Assembly (NCBI RefSeq): GCF_016031655.1
Contig: NZ_JACCHQ010000006.1
Location: 184,515-248,514 of the forward strand
DNA from: Bradyrhizobium glycinis
Lineage (GTDB): Bacteria; Pseudomonadota; Alphaproteobacteria; Rhizobiales; Xanthobacteraceae
Direction of reading: 5' to 3'
Length of the DNA: 64,000 nucleotides
Shown: positions 26,180 through 35,629 of the stretch, piece after piece
How positions within the stretch are numbered: the first letter of the stretch is position 1
Layout: each line of letters starts with the position of its first letter
The notes under the pieces: generated by a model
The model's input: the letters and a program-made list of their open reading frames with translations, nothing else
The model's database searches: none
What the model was told of the DNA's origin: nothing
Position numbers and translations under genes: made by a program

Positions 26180-26193
26180 TTTTAACCTTCAAG
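26180..26193. promoter_or_regulatory. Putative MarR operator, SDR promoter
   Basis: TTTTAACCTTCAAG is a weaker copy of the palindrome, 42 bases upstream of the short-chain dehydrogenase. Confidence 0.5.
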
Positions 26194-26255
26194 TTTTTGC
26201 AACGAAAGCGGCGATCGGCCGGCGGGTTGCCGCGAGGAAGACGGCCCGAAAATTG

Positions 26256-26269
26256 CTTTAAGTATAAAA
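26256..26269. promoter_or_regulatory. Putative MarR operator, hydrolase operon promoter
   Basis: CTTTAAGTATAAAA followed by TTAT lies 63 bases upstream of the alpha/beta hydrolase and about 76 bases from the copy at 26180. Confidence 0.55.
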
Positions 26270-26331
26270 TTATCGCTTTCCATCCCCAACAGGCCTGTTA
26301 GCATCGAAGGGGCCCAGCAGAAGGATGTCGC

Positions 26332-27147
26332 GTGTCGCAGCCTGAGCCAATGATAACAAAGGACGGACGCTTCGCCTACGAAGCCGCGGGCGATCCGGGC
26401 GCGATACCGCTGATCTTCCTGCACGGCATCGGCGGCGCGGCGCGGGCCTGGCGGCGGCAGCTCGCCACATTCGGCGACCGTTTTCGCGCGATCGCATGGG
26501 ACATGCCTGGTTATGGTGGATCGGCGCCGCTTGCGAGCGTCAGTATAGCTGCCCTGGCGGAGGCGCTGCAGCAATTCATCGCGCAACTCGGCGTCAGCAG
26601 GCCTGTTCTGGTCGGCCATTCCATCGGCGGCATGATCGTTCAGAAGTGGCTGGTTCAGTCCCCCAAGCTGGCACGCGCAGTCGTGCTGGCGCAGACCAGC
26701 CCTGCGTTCGGAAAGGCGGACGGCGACTGGCAGAAATCATTCATCGCAGCGCGACTAGGACCGCTCGATCGCGGGGAGACGATGAAGTCGCTGGCGCCTT
26801 CGCTAGTGAAGGAGCTCGTCGGCGACGATCCCGATCCAAACGGGATGGAGGTTGCCCGCGAATGCATGGGGAGCGTGCCCGAGGCGAGCTATCGCGCCAT
26901 GATGCTGGCTCTCATCGGCTTCGATCAGCGCAGCACGCTTGGAAATATCTCCGTCCCGACGCTGCTGCTGTCCGGCTCAAAGGACAACAACGCGCCCGCG
27001 CCTATGATGGCCAAGACGGCGACCTTTATTCCAGGGGCTGAATATGTCGAACTGCCTGGCGTCGGCCATCTCGCCAATCTCGAACGTCCCGAGGCCTTCG
27101 ACGAAGCTCTCGGGCGGTTTCTGAACTCTCTCGCGACGAAAGCGTAA
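26332..27147 (+). CDS. Alpha/beta hydrolase
   Basis: This 271-residue hydrolase has the oxyanion HG (residues 31-32, FLHGIGG), the nucleophile Ser97 in GHSIGG and the late histidine in GVGHLANLE. In aryl-CoA pathways such enzymes open a lactone or cleave a ring beta-diketone. The start is a GTG at 26332 with AAGGA eight bases upstream; an ATG at 26350 is the alternative. It is the first gene of a rightward operon running to 32068. Confidence 0.85.
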   Translation: MSQPEPMITKDGRFAYEAAGDPGAIPLIFLHGIGGAARAWRRQLATFGDRFRAIAWDMPGYGGSAPLASVSIAALAEALQQFIAQLGVSRPVLVGHSIGGMIVQKWLVQSPKLARAVVLAQTSPAFGKADGDWQKSFIAARLGPLDRGETMKSLAPSLVKELVGDDPDPNGMEVARECMGSVPEASYRAMMLALIGFDQRSTLGNISVPTLLLSGSKDNNAPAPMMAKTATFIPGAEYVELPGVGHLANLERPEAFDEALGRFLNSLATKA

Positions 27148-27159
27148 GGTGACAGCGCG

Positions 27160-28449
27160 ATGACCATGCAAGTCAGCAAGACGATTGGCACGACCAATAA
27201 GGTCGCGCTGGATGCGCCGATCTTCGACCCTGTCGCATTCCGCTTGAGCGACGAGCAGGCCGATATCGTCACGCGCGCTCGCGAAATCGGCCAGAGCGTA
27301 TTCGCGGCGCGCGCCGCGGCCTATGATCGCGAGGCGACGTTCCCGACCGAGAATTATCGTGACCTTCATCGCGTCGGCCTGCTCGGCATCGCCGTGCCCA
27401 AGAGGCACGGCGGCCTCGGCGCCGATTACCAGACCTATGCCCTGGCGGCAGCCGAGATCGGCCGCTATTGCGGCGCGACCGCGCTGACCTGGAACATGCA
27501 CGTCTGCTCGACGCTGTGGTCGGGACCTCTCGCCGACGATCTGGACATGGATGCGGAGATGCGCGCCGAGCACGAGCGGCGGCGCGCGATGCATTACAAG
27601 CGCATCGTCGAGGACGGCGCGATCTATTCGCAGCCCTTCTCCGAAGGCGGAGCTGCCGCTGCCGGCGGCGTTGCTTTCGGCACCGAAGCGAGGCCGGTCA
27701 AAGGCGGCTGGATCGTCAACGGCAAGAAGATCTTTGCCTCGCTCTCGGGCCACGCCGATTATTACGGCGTGCTTTGCACCGAGATCGAGCAAGGCGAGAA
27801 GGCCTCGCGCCGCAATACGCTTTACCTGGCGATATCAGCCACATCAGAAGGCGTCTCGGTCGTCGGCGACTGGGATCCACTGGGCATGCGCGGCACGGTC
27901 TCACGGACGCTGCTGTTCAAGGATGTGTTCGTTCCGGAAGATTCGGCGCTGATGCCGCGCGGCGTCTATTTCCAGGCCGCCATGCGCTGGCCGCATATGT
28001 TCCTGACGCTGTCGCCGACCTATATGGGCCTGGCACAAGCCGCCTACGACTTCACCGTGCGCTACTTGCGCGGCGAAGTCTCGGGCATGCCGCCGGTCAA
28101 GCGCCGCATGTACCCGACCAAGCAGATCGCGGTGGCGCAGATGCAGATCAAGCTGGAGCAGATCAAGGCAATCTGGTTCCAGGCCGTGACCGAGGCGCGA
28201 GCCAATCCGAGCAAGGAGCAGGTGCTCCGCGCCTATGCGGCGCAATATTCGGTGATGGAGGGCGCTAATGAGCTCGCCGCGCTCGCGATCCGCACCTGCG
28301 GCGGTCAGGCCATGCTCAAGTCACTGCCGCTGGAACGGATCTATCGCGACAGCCGCTGCGGCTCGCTGATGCTACCCTGGACCGCCGAGCTCTGCCTCGA
28401 CCGGATCGGGCGCGAAGCGCTGTACGAGGCCGGCGAAACGGACGACTGA
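27160..28449 (+). CDS. Acyl-CoA dehydrogenase family protein
   Basis: This 429-residue flavoenzyme has the usual N-terminal helical domain, a middle domain with IVNGKKIFASLSGHADYY and WDPLGMRGTVSRT, and a C-terminal domain ending YRDSRCGSLMLPW. It would introduce a double bond into an acyl-CoA intermediate. It lies 12 bases after the hydrolase and 2 bases before the ligase, so it is cotranscribed. Glutamate in the MEGANELAAL stretch may be the catalytic base. Confidence 0.87.
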   Translation: MTMQVSKTIGTTNKVALDAPIFDPVAFRLSDEQADIVTRAREIGQSVFAARAAAYDREATFPTENYRDLHRVGLLGIAVPKRHGGLGADYQTYALAAAEIGRYCGATALTWNMHVCSTLWSGPLADDLDMDAEMRAEHERRRAMHYKRIVEDGAIYSQPFSEGGAAAAGGVAFGTEARPVKGGWIVNGKKIFASLSGHADYYGVLCTEIEQGEKASRRNTLYLAISATSEGVSVVGDWDPLGMRGTVSRTLLFKDVFVPEDSALMPRGVYFQAAMRWPHMFLTLSPTYMGLAQAAYDFTVRYLRGEVSGMPPVKRRMYPTKQIAVAQMQIKLEQIKAIWFQAVTEARANPSKEQVLRAYAAQYSVMEGANELAALAIRTCGGQAMLKSLPLERIYRDSRCGSLMLPWTAELCLDRIGREALYEAGETDD

Positions 28450-28451
28450 CC

Positions 28452-29987
28452 GTGGACCTCTGTAGCCTGATCGACCGCAACGCGGCGTTCGCGCCAGACA
28501 AGACGGCAATTGCCTTCGAGGGCAGGCGGCTGACTTACGCGGCATTCGCCGCACGGATCGAACGGACCGCGACAGCCTTGAAGCGGGAGCTCGGCGTCGG
28601 CCGTGGCGACCGTGTCGCGATTCTAAGCCTGAACCGGCCGGACTATCTGGTTCTGCTCTACGCCTGCGCGCGGCTCGGCGCGATGCTGGTGCCGCTGAAT
28701 TGGCGGCTGGCCGTCGCCGAGCAGCTGTTCATTCTCGGAGATGCCGGTGCCAAGGTCCTGGTGTTAGAGCAGGCATTTTCCGGAGTGCTTGCCGGACTGG
28801 GGAAGACCGCGGTGGGGACATCCATCGTCGGCCTCGACTTCACGCCGCCTCGGGGCACGACATTCGAAGATTTGCTGGCCCGCGGTCACGGCACGAGCCG
28901 AAATCCACACACCGACCTCTCCTGCCCGCTGCTCATCGTCTACACATCAGGCACGACGGGACGACCAAAGGGCGCGGTGCTGCGCCAGGAGGCGTTGTTC
29001 TGGAACGGCGTCATGAGCCAGCACATGCACAACATGACGTCCGACGACCACGTGCTGACCGTACTGCCATTCTTCCACGTCGGCGGCCTCAACATCCAGA
29101 CCACGCCGGCGTTGCAGCTGGGCGCGACCGTCACGGTCCATGCGCGCTTCACGCCGGACGCCGCGCTTGCGGCTATTGAACGGGAACGACCGACGCTCAC
29201 GGTGCTGGTTCCTGCGATTCTCCAGGCGATGAGCGAGCATCCTACCTGGGCGACCGCTGATCTCTCATCCCTCAAGGCCGTCGCCACCGGCTCGACCATC
29301 GTGCCGCCGCACCTGATCGAGCGTTTCGTCGCGCGCGATGTGCCCGTGCTTCAGGTCTATGGCTCGACCGAAACCTGCCCGATCGCCGTCTACACGCGGC
29401 TCGGCGGCGATCTTTCGCGCGCGGGATCGACCGGCCTTGCCGGCCTGTGCTGCGAGGCAAAGGTGATCGACCAGGCCGGCGACGAACTTCCCGCGGGCAC
29501 GCCGGGCGAAATCGCGGTGCGCGGCCCCAACGTGTTCTTCGAATATTGGGGCAACGAGGCCGCAACGCGCGATGCGTTACACGACGGCTGGTATCGCACC
29601 GGCGATATCGGCCTGTGCGATGCCGACGGCTATTTTTGGGTCCGCGACCGCAAGAAGAACCTGATCATATCGGGCGGGGAAAACGTCTACCCGGCCGAGG
29701 TCGAGCGCGTTCTGCTCGAACATCCAGATGTCAGCGAATGCGCGGTGATCGGCCGGCCGGACCCCCGCTGGGACGAGGTGCCGATCGCCTATGTCATTGC
29801 GAGATCCGGCTGCCGGCTCGAAGCGGACGAATTGAGGGCGCATCTTCAATCTCAGCTCGCACGCTACAAGGTTCCGCGCGAGATCGTCTTCGTCACCGAT
29901 CTGCCGCGAACGGCGCTGGGCAAGGTCCAGCATTTCCTGCTGAAGCAACTTGATGCGCAGTCCCGCGCGCAAGGAGAAGTATCTTGA
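28452..29987 (+). CDS. AMP-dependent acyl-CoA synthetase
   Basis: This 511-residue ligase has TSGTTGRPKGAVLRQEALF, YGSTETCPIA and the hinge/C-terminal motifs WYRTGDIGLCDADGYFWVRD and TALGKVQHFLLK with its lysine. It is a second acyl-CoA ligase beside the aryl-CoA ligase and may re-activate a ring-opened acid. The start is a GTG two bases after the dehydrogenase stop. It overlaps the next gene by four bases. Confidence 0.87.
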   Translation: MDLCSLIDRNAAFAPDKTAIAFEGRRLTYAAFAARIERTATALKRELGVGRGDRVAILSLNRPDYLVLLYACARLGAMLVPLNWRLAVAEQLFILGDAGAKVLVLEQAFSGVLAGLGKTAVGTSIVGLDFTPPRGTTFEDLLARGHGTSRNPHTDLSCPLLIVYTSGTTGRPKGAVLRQEALFWNGVMSQHMHNMTSDDHVLTVLPFFHVGGLNIQTTPALQLGATVTVHARFTPDAALAAIERERPTLTVLVPAILQAMSEHPTWATADLSSLKAVATGSTIVPPHLIERFVARDVPVLQVYGSTETCPIAVYTRLGGDLSRAGSTGLAGLCCEAKVIDQAGDELPAGTPGEIAVRGPNVFFEYWGNEAATRDALHDGWYRTGDIGLCDADGYFWVRDRKKNLIISGGENVYPAEVERVLLEHPDVSECAVIGRPDPRWDEVPIAYVIARSGCRLEADELRAHLQSQLARYKVPREIVFVTDLPRTALGKVQHFLLKQLDAQSRAQGEVS

Positions 29988-31072
29988 AGATCGCAGTTCT
30001 GGGTGGGGGAAACGGCTCTTTCGCGGCCGCGGGCGATTTTGCGCTGTCGGGGCATGAGGTGCGGCTTTGGCGCCGCGATCCCGATCAGGTCGCGGCGCAG
30101 CGCGCCGCGGGAACGCGCATCCTGGTCAAGGATCACAATGGCCGTCACGACGTGAAGCTCGCGCTGGTCACGACCGACATCGCCGAGGCTGTCAACGGCA
30201 CGGAGCTGATCCTGTGCCCCGCACCCGCCTTCGCTCAGCCGGATATCGCCCGTGCGCTCGCGCCGCATTTGCGGGACGGTCAGGTCGTGTTTCTGCCGCC
30301 GGCGACGTTCGGCTCGATGATCTTCGCCCAAGCGGCCCGAGATGCCGGCAACCATGCCAAGGCGAGCTTTGCCGAGACCGGTACGCTGCCCTGGTTAACC
30401 CGCAAGCACGGAGCGTTCGAGGTCGCGATCATCATTCGCGCCAAGCGGCTTCCGGTGGGCGTGTTCCCGCTCGACCAAGCACAGCACGCGCTCGAAATCA
30501 TCGGACGCGCTTTCCCGGGCGTCATCGAACCGTGCGGAGATGCGCTGTCCGGTGCACTGATGAACGCAGGCCCGATCATCCATCCGCCGTTGATCGTGAT
30601 GAATGCCGGCCCGATCGAACATTTCGAACGCTGGGACATTCACAAGGAAGGCACGCAAGCCGCGATCCGGCGGGTCACCGACGCGCTCGACGCGGAACGG
30701 ATCGGGGTGCGCGAGGCGCTCGGCTACGGCGCGCCACATTTCCCGCTCGCTCACCATTATGCGAGAGAGGGCGAGATCTGGATGTATGGCCGCGGTTCGC
30801 ATGACCGTCTGACCGACTCCGGCGACTGGCGAGAGCGAATCGTGCTGACCGAACACCGCTACATGCGCGAGGATCTGCGGCTCGGGCTGTCGCTGCTGGT
30901 GTCCGTAGCGGGCCTGGCTGGCGTAGCCACGCCGCTGGCCAAAGCATTTCTCTCGATCGGCGGCGCTGTCTGCGGCGAAGATTTTGCGCAAGGCGGCCGA
31001 ACGCTCCAGACGCTGGGACTCGGAGATCTCAGCAAGACTGAATTGCAGACGCTGCTCCGCAATGGATTCTGA
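29984..31072 (+). CDS. NAD/NADP octopine-nopaline dehydrogenase family protein
   Basis: This 362-residue protein has a Rossmann fold (LGGGNGSFAAAGDFALSGHE) followed by a helical domain with HPPLIVMNAGPIEHFE and an HH-type active site region (FPLAHHYAREGEIW). The family includes enzymes that reductively join amino acids to keto acids, and others of unknown role. The TTG start has AAGGAG seven bases upstream and overlaps the ligase stop. Its place inside a CoA-ester catabolic operon is unusual: it could act on an amino- or keto-acid intermediate of 2-aminobenzoate. Confidence 0.8.
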   Translation: MKIAVLGGGNGSFAAAGDFALSGHEVRLWRRDPDQVAAQRAAGTRILVKDHNGRHDVKLALVTTDIAEAVNGTELILCPAPAFAQPDIARALAPHLRDGQVVFLPPATFGSMIFAQAARDAGNHAKASFAETGTLPWLTRKHGAFEVAIIIRAKRLPVGVFPLDQAQHALEIIGRAFPGVIEPCGDALSGALMNAGPIIHPPLIVMNAGPIEHFERWDIHKEGTQAAIRRVTDALDAERIGVREALGYGAPHFPLAHHYAREGEIWMYGRGSHDRLTDSGDWRERIVLTEHRYMREDLRLGLSLLVSVAGLAGVATPLAKAFLSIGGAVCGEDFAQGGRTLQTLGLGDLSKTELQTLLRNGF

Positions 31073-31075
31073 TCA

Positions 31076-32068
31076 ATGACCAGTCGCGCCAACATTGCCT
31101 GTCTCGGGGCCGGACGCATGGGGCGCGGTATCGCCGTCGCCTTCGCCTACGCCGGGCACAAGGTCACGATGATCGACGTCAAGGCTCGGTCCGCGACGGA
31201 CTTCGTCAAGCTGGAGGCGGACGCACTCGGCGAAGTCAGGAAGACCTTCGCCAGCCTGTCAAAGCTGGGGCTGCTGACCGAGGCGGATGTTGATCCGCTG
31301 ATTGCGCGGGTCTCGGTGGTGCCGGCGAACGAAAGCGGTGCAGCGTTGGCCGAAGCCGGCATGGTCTTCGAAGGCGTTCCCGAAGTCGTCGAACTCAAGC
31401 GCGAAGTGCTGGGGACGGCGTCAAAGCAGATCGGCCCTGACACGATAATCGCGTCGACGACCTCGACCATCCTCGTCGACGATCTCTCGGGCGCGATCGA
31501 GAATCCGCGCCGCTTTCTCAATGTGCACTGGCTCAACCCGGCCTATCTCATCCCGCTGGTCGAGGTTTCGCCCGGCAAGGCGACGGACCCGGCCGTCATC
31601 GACGAAGTCAAGACGCTGCTCGAAGGCATCGGGAAGGTGCCGGTGGTCTGTGCCGCCACACCGGGCTTCATCGTTCCACGCATCCAGGCGCTGGCGATGA
31701 ACGAGGCCGCTCGCATGGTCGAAGAAGGCGTTGCCAGCGCGGAAGAGATCGACAAGGCGATCCGCTACGGCTTCGGCTTCCGCTACGCCGTGCTCGGCCT
31801 GCTCGAATTCATCGACTGGGGCGGCGGCGACATCCTCTACTACGCAAGCAGGTATCTGGAAGGCGCGCTCGGCAGCGAACGCTATCGAGCGCCGGACGTC
31901 ATTTCACGCAACATGCATGAGGGCCGGATCGGCCTGCGCACGGGCGCAGGCTTTCTCGATTATTCCAGGCTCGACGTCGACGCCTATCGCGCGAAACGGC
32001 TTCAGGCGATGGTCGACCTGCTCCGGCACTTCGGACTGGCGCGCCCCCCGGTGCTCGACCGCAGCTAG
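31076..32068 (+). CDS. 3-hydroxyacyl-CoA dehydrogenase
   Basis: This 330-residue enzyme has LGAGRMGRGIAVAFAYAGHK for NAD, the catalytic histidine region FLNVHWLNPAYLIPLVEVSP and a helical C-terminal dimer domain. It would oxidise a hydroxyacyl-CoA in the lower pathway. It follows the previous gene by three bases and ends the operon. Its stop overlaps by four bases the end of the convergent dioxygenase-like gene. Confidence 0.87.
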   Translation: MTSRANIACLGAGRMGRGIAVAFAYAGHKVTMIDVKARSATDFVKLEADALGEVRKTFASLSKLGLLTEADVDPLIARVSVVPANESGAALAEAGMVFEGVPEVVELKREVLGTASKQIGPDTIIASTTSTILVDDLSGAIENPRRFLNVHWLNPAYLIPLVEVSPGKATDPAVIDEVKTLLEGIGKVPVVCAATPGFIVPRIQALAMNEAARMVEEGVASAEEIDKAIRYGFGFRYAVLGLLEFIDWGGGDILYYASRYLEGALGSERYRAPDVISRNMHEGRIGLRTGAGFLDYSRLDVDAYRAKRLQAMVDLLRHFGLARPPVLDRS

Positions 32069-33111
32069 CCAAAGACGTCCTGGAGCACGCCCTCCCGGAC
32101 CACGGGAACGCCATCGAGCTCGATGGTCGTGCCCATCATCGGCAGATCGAAGTGACCGGCCGTGTAGCGTCCGGCGAATTCGTTCGCGCCGGTCGAGAAC
32201 AGGAAGTTGCCTGAAACAGCGCGAATCTCGGTCCCGTTGGTGTCGCGCTGGTCGTACATGGATAGCGCCTCATAGCGCGCACCGGGATTCATGCCGAAGC
32301 CGACATGCGACACGGCATAGGCTTCGCGATCGCCCCAGGCGGCGAGATAGGCGCGCATCATCGCGGCATCCGTGCCCTCGCCTTCCAGCTCGACGACATA
32401 ATCGTCCTTCAGAGTCATCTTCACCGGCGAGGTCAAGTAGCGCTTGAAGGTCAGGTTGATGTCGCCCGGCGCCATCACCAGCGTGCCATTGATGGTCCCG
32501 CTCTTGGGGAAGCTGACGACGATGCCGCCGGGCCAATGCGCGAGCGTGCCGGGCTTGTCGGTCCAGCCCCACACACCGACCGTCGACGCGCCGACCATGT
32601 CCACGTCGAGCGCCGTGCCGGCCTTCGAGGTGACACGCATGCGCTTCGTTCCGCGCAGCATCTTGGCCGCGGCACGAACCCGTTTCTCGAGCGCGGAATC
32701 CGGCACCATCCGCTCCAGCGCCTCGGGATGTTCGTTGGAAATCACCAGGATCCGCGCGCCGGCTTTGAGGATCTCCGGCGTCTCGACCGCATGCATCAGT
32801 CCTTCGATGGTGCAATCCACCACGAAGCCGGCCTGCTGAAGCGCCGTGATGACTGGACCAAGCTTTTTGATCGCCTCGCTCGCCCCGGTTGAGCGGACCG
32901 GAACGACATGCCGGTTACGCGGTGTCGGCATCACCACATGAAACGGCCGCGCCCCCATCCGCAGCAGGGCCAGCTCCGCGAGATGCACGTTCAGCGCGCG
33001 CGACTGGGTTTCCGAGAGGATCGCTGCAGTATCGCCGGCCTTGACCGCGCATCGCTCAAAGATCTCGCAGAATGCGTCGATCCATTTTGCCTCGATGCGA
33101 TCAGCCAGCAT
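32065..33111 (-). CDS. NicX-like extradiol dioxygenase (M29 aminopeptidase fold)
   Basis: This 348-residue protein matches in length and pattern the 2,5-dihydroxypyridine 5,6-dioxygenase NicX, an iron enzyme built on the M29 aminopeptidase fold. Candidate iron ligands are His269 (AVSHVGFGMNP), His320 and Asp322 (YTAGHFDLPM); the spacing agrees with the NicX ligands as I remember them. GGGAGAG lies upstream of ATG 33111. It is the last gene of a leftward operon of ABC transporter genes, 32 bases behind a permease, which suggests it acts on the imported compound. N-formylmaleamate hydrolysis genes are not in the window. Confidence 0.75.
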   Translation of the reverse strand: MLADRIEAKWIDAFCEIFERCAVKAGDTAAILSETQSRALNVHLAELALLRMGARPFHVVMPTPRNRHVVPVRSTGASEAIKKLGPVITALQQAGFVVDCTIEGLMHAVETPEILKAGARILVISNEHPEALERMVPDSALEKRVRAAAKMLRGTKRMRVTSKAGTALDVDMVGASTVGVWGWTDKPGTLAHWPGGIVVSFPKSGTINGTLVMAPGDINLTFKRYLTSPVKMTLKDDYVVELEGEGTDAAMMRAYLAAWGDREAYAVSHVGFGMNPGARYEALSMYDQRDTNGTEIRAVSGNFLFSTGANEFAGRYTAGHFDLPMMGTTIELDGVPVVREGVLQDVFG

Positions 33112-33143
33112 GGTTCTCTCCCGGTCTTCAGGATTCTTGTTAG

Positions 33144-33911
33144 TTACGCTTCGGGAAAGCCCCGGAGCAAGTACGAGCGCGCGGCTCCCAGCAGGCCGTT
33201 CAGGATCAAGCCCAGCAGCGAGATCGTGATCAGCGGCACGAACATGTCCACGGCCTGAAAGGTTCGGGCCGCTGTCACGAGTGCGTGCCCCAGTCCGTCC
33301 GTCGACGTGATCATCTCGGCCAGAAACACCACGATGCACGAAATGACGAGGCCGATCCGGCATCCGGTCAGGATCGACGGCATCGCTGCCGGCAGCACCA
33401 CCTTCAAGAGGATTTCATGGCGCGGCGTTCCTGCCGCCATGGCCGACCAGATGAGCTTCTGCTCGACGGTCGAGGCGCCGTAATAGGTGGAGAGCAAAAT
33501 GGGAAAGAGCGCGTCCGCAGCCACCAATGTGACCTTCGATCCGTGACCGAACCCGAGCAAAAGCAGGAGCGCCGGATAGAGCGCAACCTTGGGCAGTGGG
33601 GCCAGTACACGAACGATCGGCCGAACCACGGCGTTGATCGCGGGACTGGCGGCAGCCGCGATACCGATGCTCACACCAAGCACGACCGCAATCGCGAACC
33701 CGGCAAACAAGCGGATCAGCGTTGCCGCGATCTCCTGCTGAAACGTCAATGTCACGAACTGTTGAAGTAGCCGGCTGAAGACGAAGCCAGGCGGCGGCAG
33801 CAAGACCGCGGGCGCAAAGCCGAACGACACCAAGCCTTGCCACAAGGCGATGATCAGCGCGATCGGCGCGATCCCGAGCACAAGGTTAGAGGGGAACTGG
33901 CGCGACATCAT
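33144..33911 (-). CDS. ABC transporter permease (NitT/TauT type), second subunit
   Basis: This 255-residue inner-membrane protein has six hydrophobic segments and the EAA-like loop AAGTPRHEILLKVVLPAAMP. It pairs with the permease at 33908-34693, whose stop overlaps its start. With the ATPase at 34690 and the binding protein at 37400 it makes a complete importer. Confidence 0.88.
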   Translation of the reverse strand: MMSRQFPSNLVLGIAPIALIIALWQGLVSFGFAPAVLLPPPGFVFSRLLQQFVTLTFQQEIAATLIRLFAGFAIAVVLGVSIGIAAAASPAINAVVRPIVRVLAPLPKVALYPALLLLLGFGHGSKVTLVAADALFPILLSTYYGASTVEQKLIWSAMAAGTPRHEILLKVVLPAAMPSILTGCRIGLVISCIVVFLAEMITSTDGLGHALVTAARTFQAVDMFVPLITISLLGLILNGLLGAARSYLLRGFPEA

Positions 33912-34693
33912 GAGAAGCTCAGCGGCATATCGAACTGCGGCTCGGACCAGCGCACTAGCCTGGCGCGGACCCGCTCAAAGATCGCGTCGAGGCAAATACC
34001 CATCGCCCCCACGATGATGATCATCGCAAAGACTGTGTCGTATTGGCCCATGTCGAGCGCGTTGAATAGGATGTTCCCGGCACCGGACTGACGGGCAATC
34101 ATCTCGCTGGTGATCATCGTAATCAGTGCCAGCACCAACCCTGTACGACACCCCGTCAGAATTTCCGGCAGCGCCGCCGGCAGCACGATACGCACCAGAC
34201 GCTGCATCGGCGACAGCCCCATCGCGGCGCCCGACCACAGCATCTTCTCTTCGACCGCCTTGGCGCCTTCGAAGCTGTGATAAATCACGGGCAGGCTGAC
34301 GCCGAGGAAGATCACGAGCGTCTTCGTGATGTCGCCGACGCCGAGCCACAGCATGATGATCGGCATCAAGGCCGCTTTCGGCACCGGATAGATCACCATC
34401 AGGAGCGGATTGAAGAAGGCCGCAACTGCGGCGCTACGTCCCATCAAGAGGCCAAGCGGAATCGACACCAGCACGGCCGCGCCAAATCCCATCGTCATGC
34501 GCCGGAGCGAGGCCAGAATATTGATCAGGGATTCCTTGTCGCCAAGGATGTCCGGAATCGCTCTGATCGCTCCGATCGCAGTCGGAAAGCTGTCATTCTT
34601 CAGCGCCAGTGACGCGACCTGCCACACCACCAGCAATCCAATGCAGGCGAGCACCGGGGCAGCGCGCTTGGTCATGCCGGCCGACGACGTCAT
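33908..34693 (-). CDS. ABC transporter permease (NitT/TauT type), first subunit
   Basis: This 261-residue membrane protein has the EAA loop GAAMGLSPMQRLVRIVLPAA and six hydrophobic segments. It overlaps the ATPase stop and the second permease start by four bases each (ATGA). The two permeases are distinct in sequence and should form a heterodimer. Confidence 0.88.
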   Translation of the reverse strand: MTSSAGMTKRAAPVLACIGLLVVWQVASLALKNDSFPTAIGAIRAIPDILGDKESLINILASLRRMTMGFGAAVLVSIPLGLLMGRSAAVAAFFNPLLMVIYPVPKAALMPIIMLWLGVGDITKTLVIFLGVSLPVIYHSFEGAKAVEEKMLWSGAAMGLSPMQRLVRIVLPAALPEILTGCRTGLVLALITMITSEMIARQSGAGNILFNALDMGQYDTVFAMIIIVGAMGICLDAIFERVRARLVRWSEPQFDMPLSFS

Positions 34694-35535
34694 GCGGGCA
34701 CGCCCCCATCGTCGCTCTCGTCGAACATGCGCTCGATATCGACGACGTACTTCTGGTAACGCGTGTCGAGCAACAGCTCGTTACGGCGGCGGGGGCGCGG
34801 CAGGTCGATGTCGATGACCTGCCGGATTCGGCCGGGCGATTTCGACATCATGACGACCTTGTCCGAGAGGAAGACGGCTTCATCGACCGAATGGGTGACG
34901 AACAGCACCGTCTTACGGTCACGCTCCCAGATATTCAGAAGATCGTTCTGCAGGCGCGTCCTGGTGTGAGCGTCGAGTGCCCCGAACGGCTCGTCCATCA
35001 GCAGCACTTCGGGATGGTAGGCAAGCGTCCGCGCCAGCGCCACGCGCTGCTTCATGCCGCCCGACAGCTCCTTGGGATAGAAGTTCTCGTAGCCCTTGAG
35101 GCCGACCATCTCGATCAAGGCCCGGCTCTGCGCTTCGGCCTCGGCGGCGCGAATCCCTTGCTGACGCGGCCCATACATCACGTTGCCGAGCACGGTCTTC
35201 CAGGGAAACAGCGCAAACTCCTGGAAAACCGGTCCGCGATCCGGACCGGGGCCCTTGATCGCCTGTCCCTTCATCTTCGCCGCGCCGCTGGTTGGACTGA
35301 CGAAGCCGCCGACGATGTAGAGGAGTGTCGACTTGCCGCAGCCGGACGGGCCAAGGATGGAGACGAAAGCTCTCTCCTCGATCCTCAGCGAGATATCCGA
35401 CAGAGCAACATGATCTTTGCGTGCCGAGGTCTGAAAGACCTGCGAGACGCGGTCGATCTCGATGATTGCGGAAGCCGGGCCTTGTTGCGTCACCGGTCTC
35501 ACCCATTCGCTCGATCTCGCGGATAGTACCGTCAT
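34690..35535 (-). CDS. ABC transporter ATPase (SsuB/TauB type)
   Basis: This 281-residue ATPase has Walker A GPSGCGKST, the LSGGMKQRVALARTLA signature and Walker B VLLMDEPFGALD. I chose ATG 35535 because the frame beyond it lacks similarity and overlaps the dehydratase region. It drives import for the two permeases. Confidence 0.88.
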   Translation of the reverse strand: MTVLSARSSEWVRPVTQQGPASAIIEIDRVSQVFQTSARKDHVALSDISLRIEERAFVSILGPSGCGKSTLLYIVGGFVSPTSGAAKMKGQAIKGPGPDRGPVFQEFALFPWKTVLGNVMYGPRQQGIRAAEAEAQSRALIEMVGLKGYENFYPKELSGGMKQRVALARTLAYHPEVLLMDEPFGALDAHTRTRLQNDLLNIWERDRKTVLFVTHSVDEAVFLSDKVVMMSKSPGRIRQVIDIDLPRPRRRNELLLDTRYQKYVVDIERMFDESDDGGVPA

Positions 35536-35629
35536 CCCGTCTTCCGTCCCACTCGCACGAGGATTCAGCGGCACGAGCTTAGCAAGAAGCCTGCCAGAAA
35601 GGCTGTCATTTTCGCACCCGTGCGGTGCG

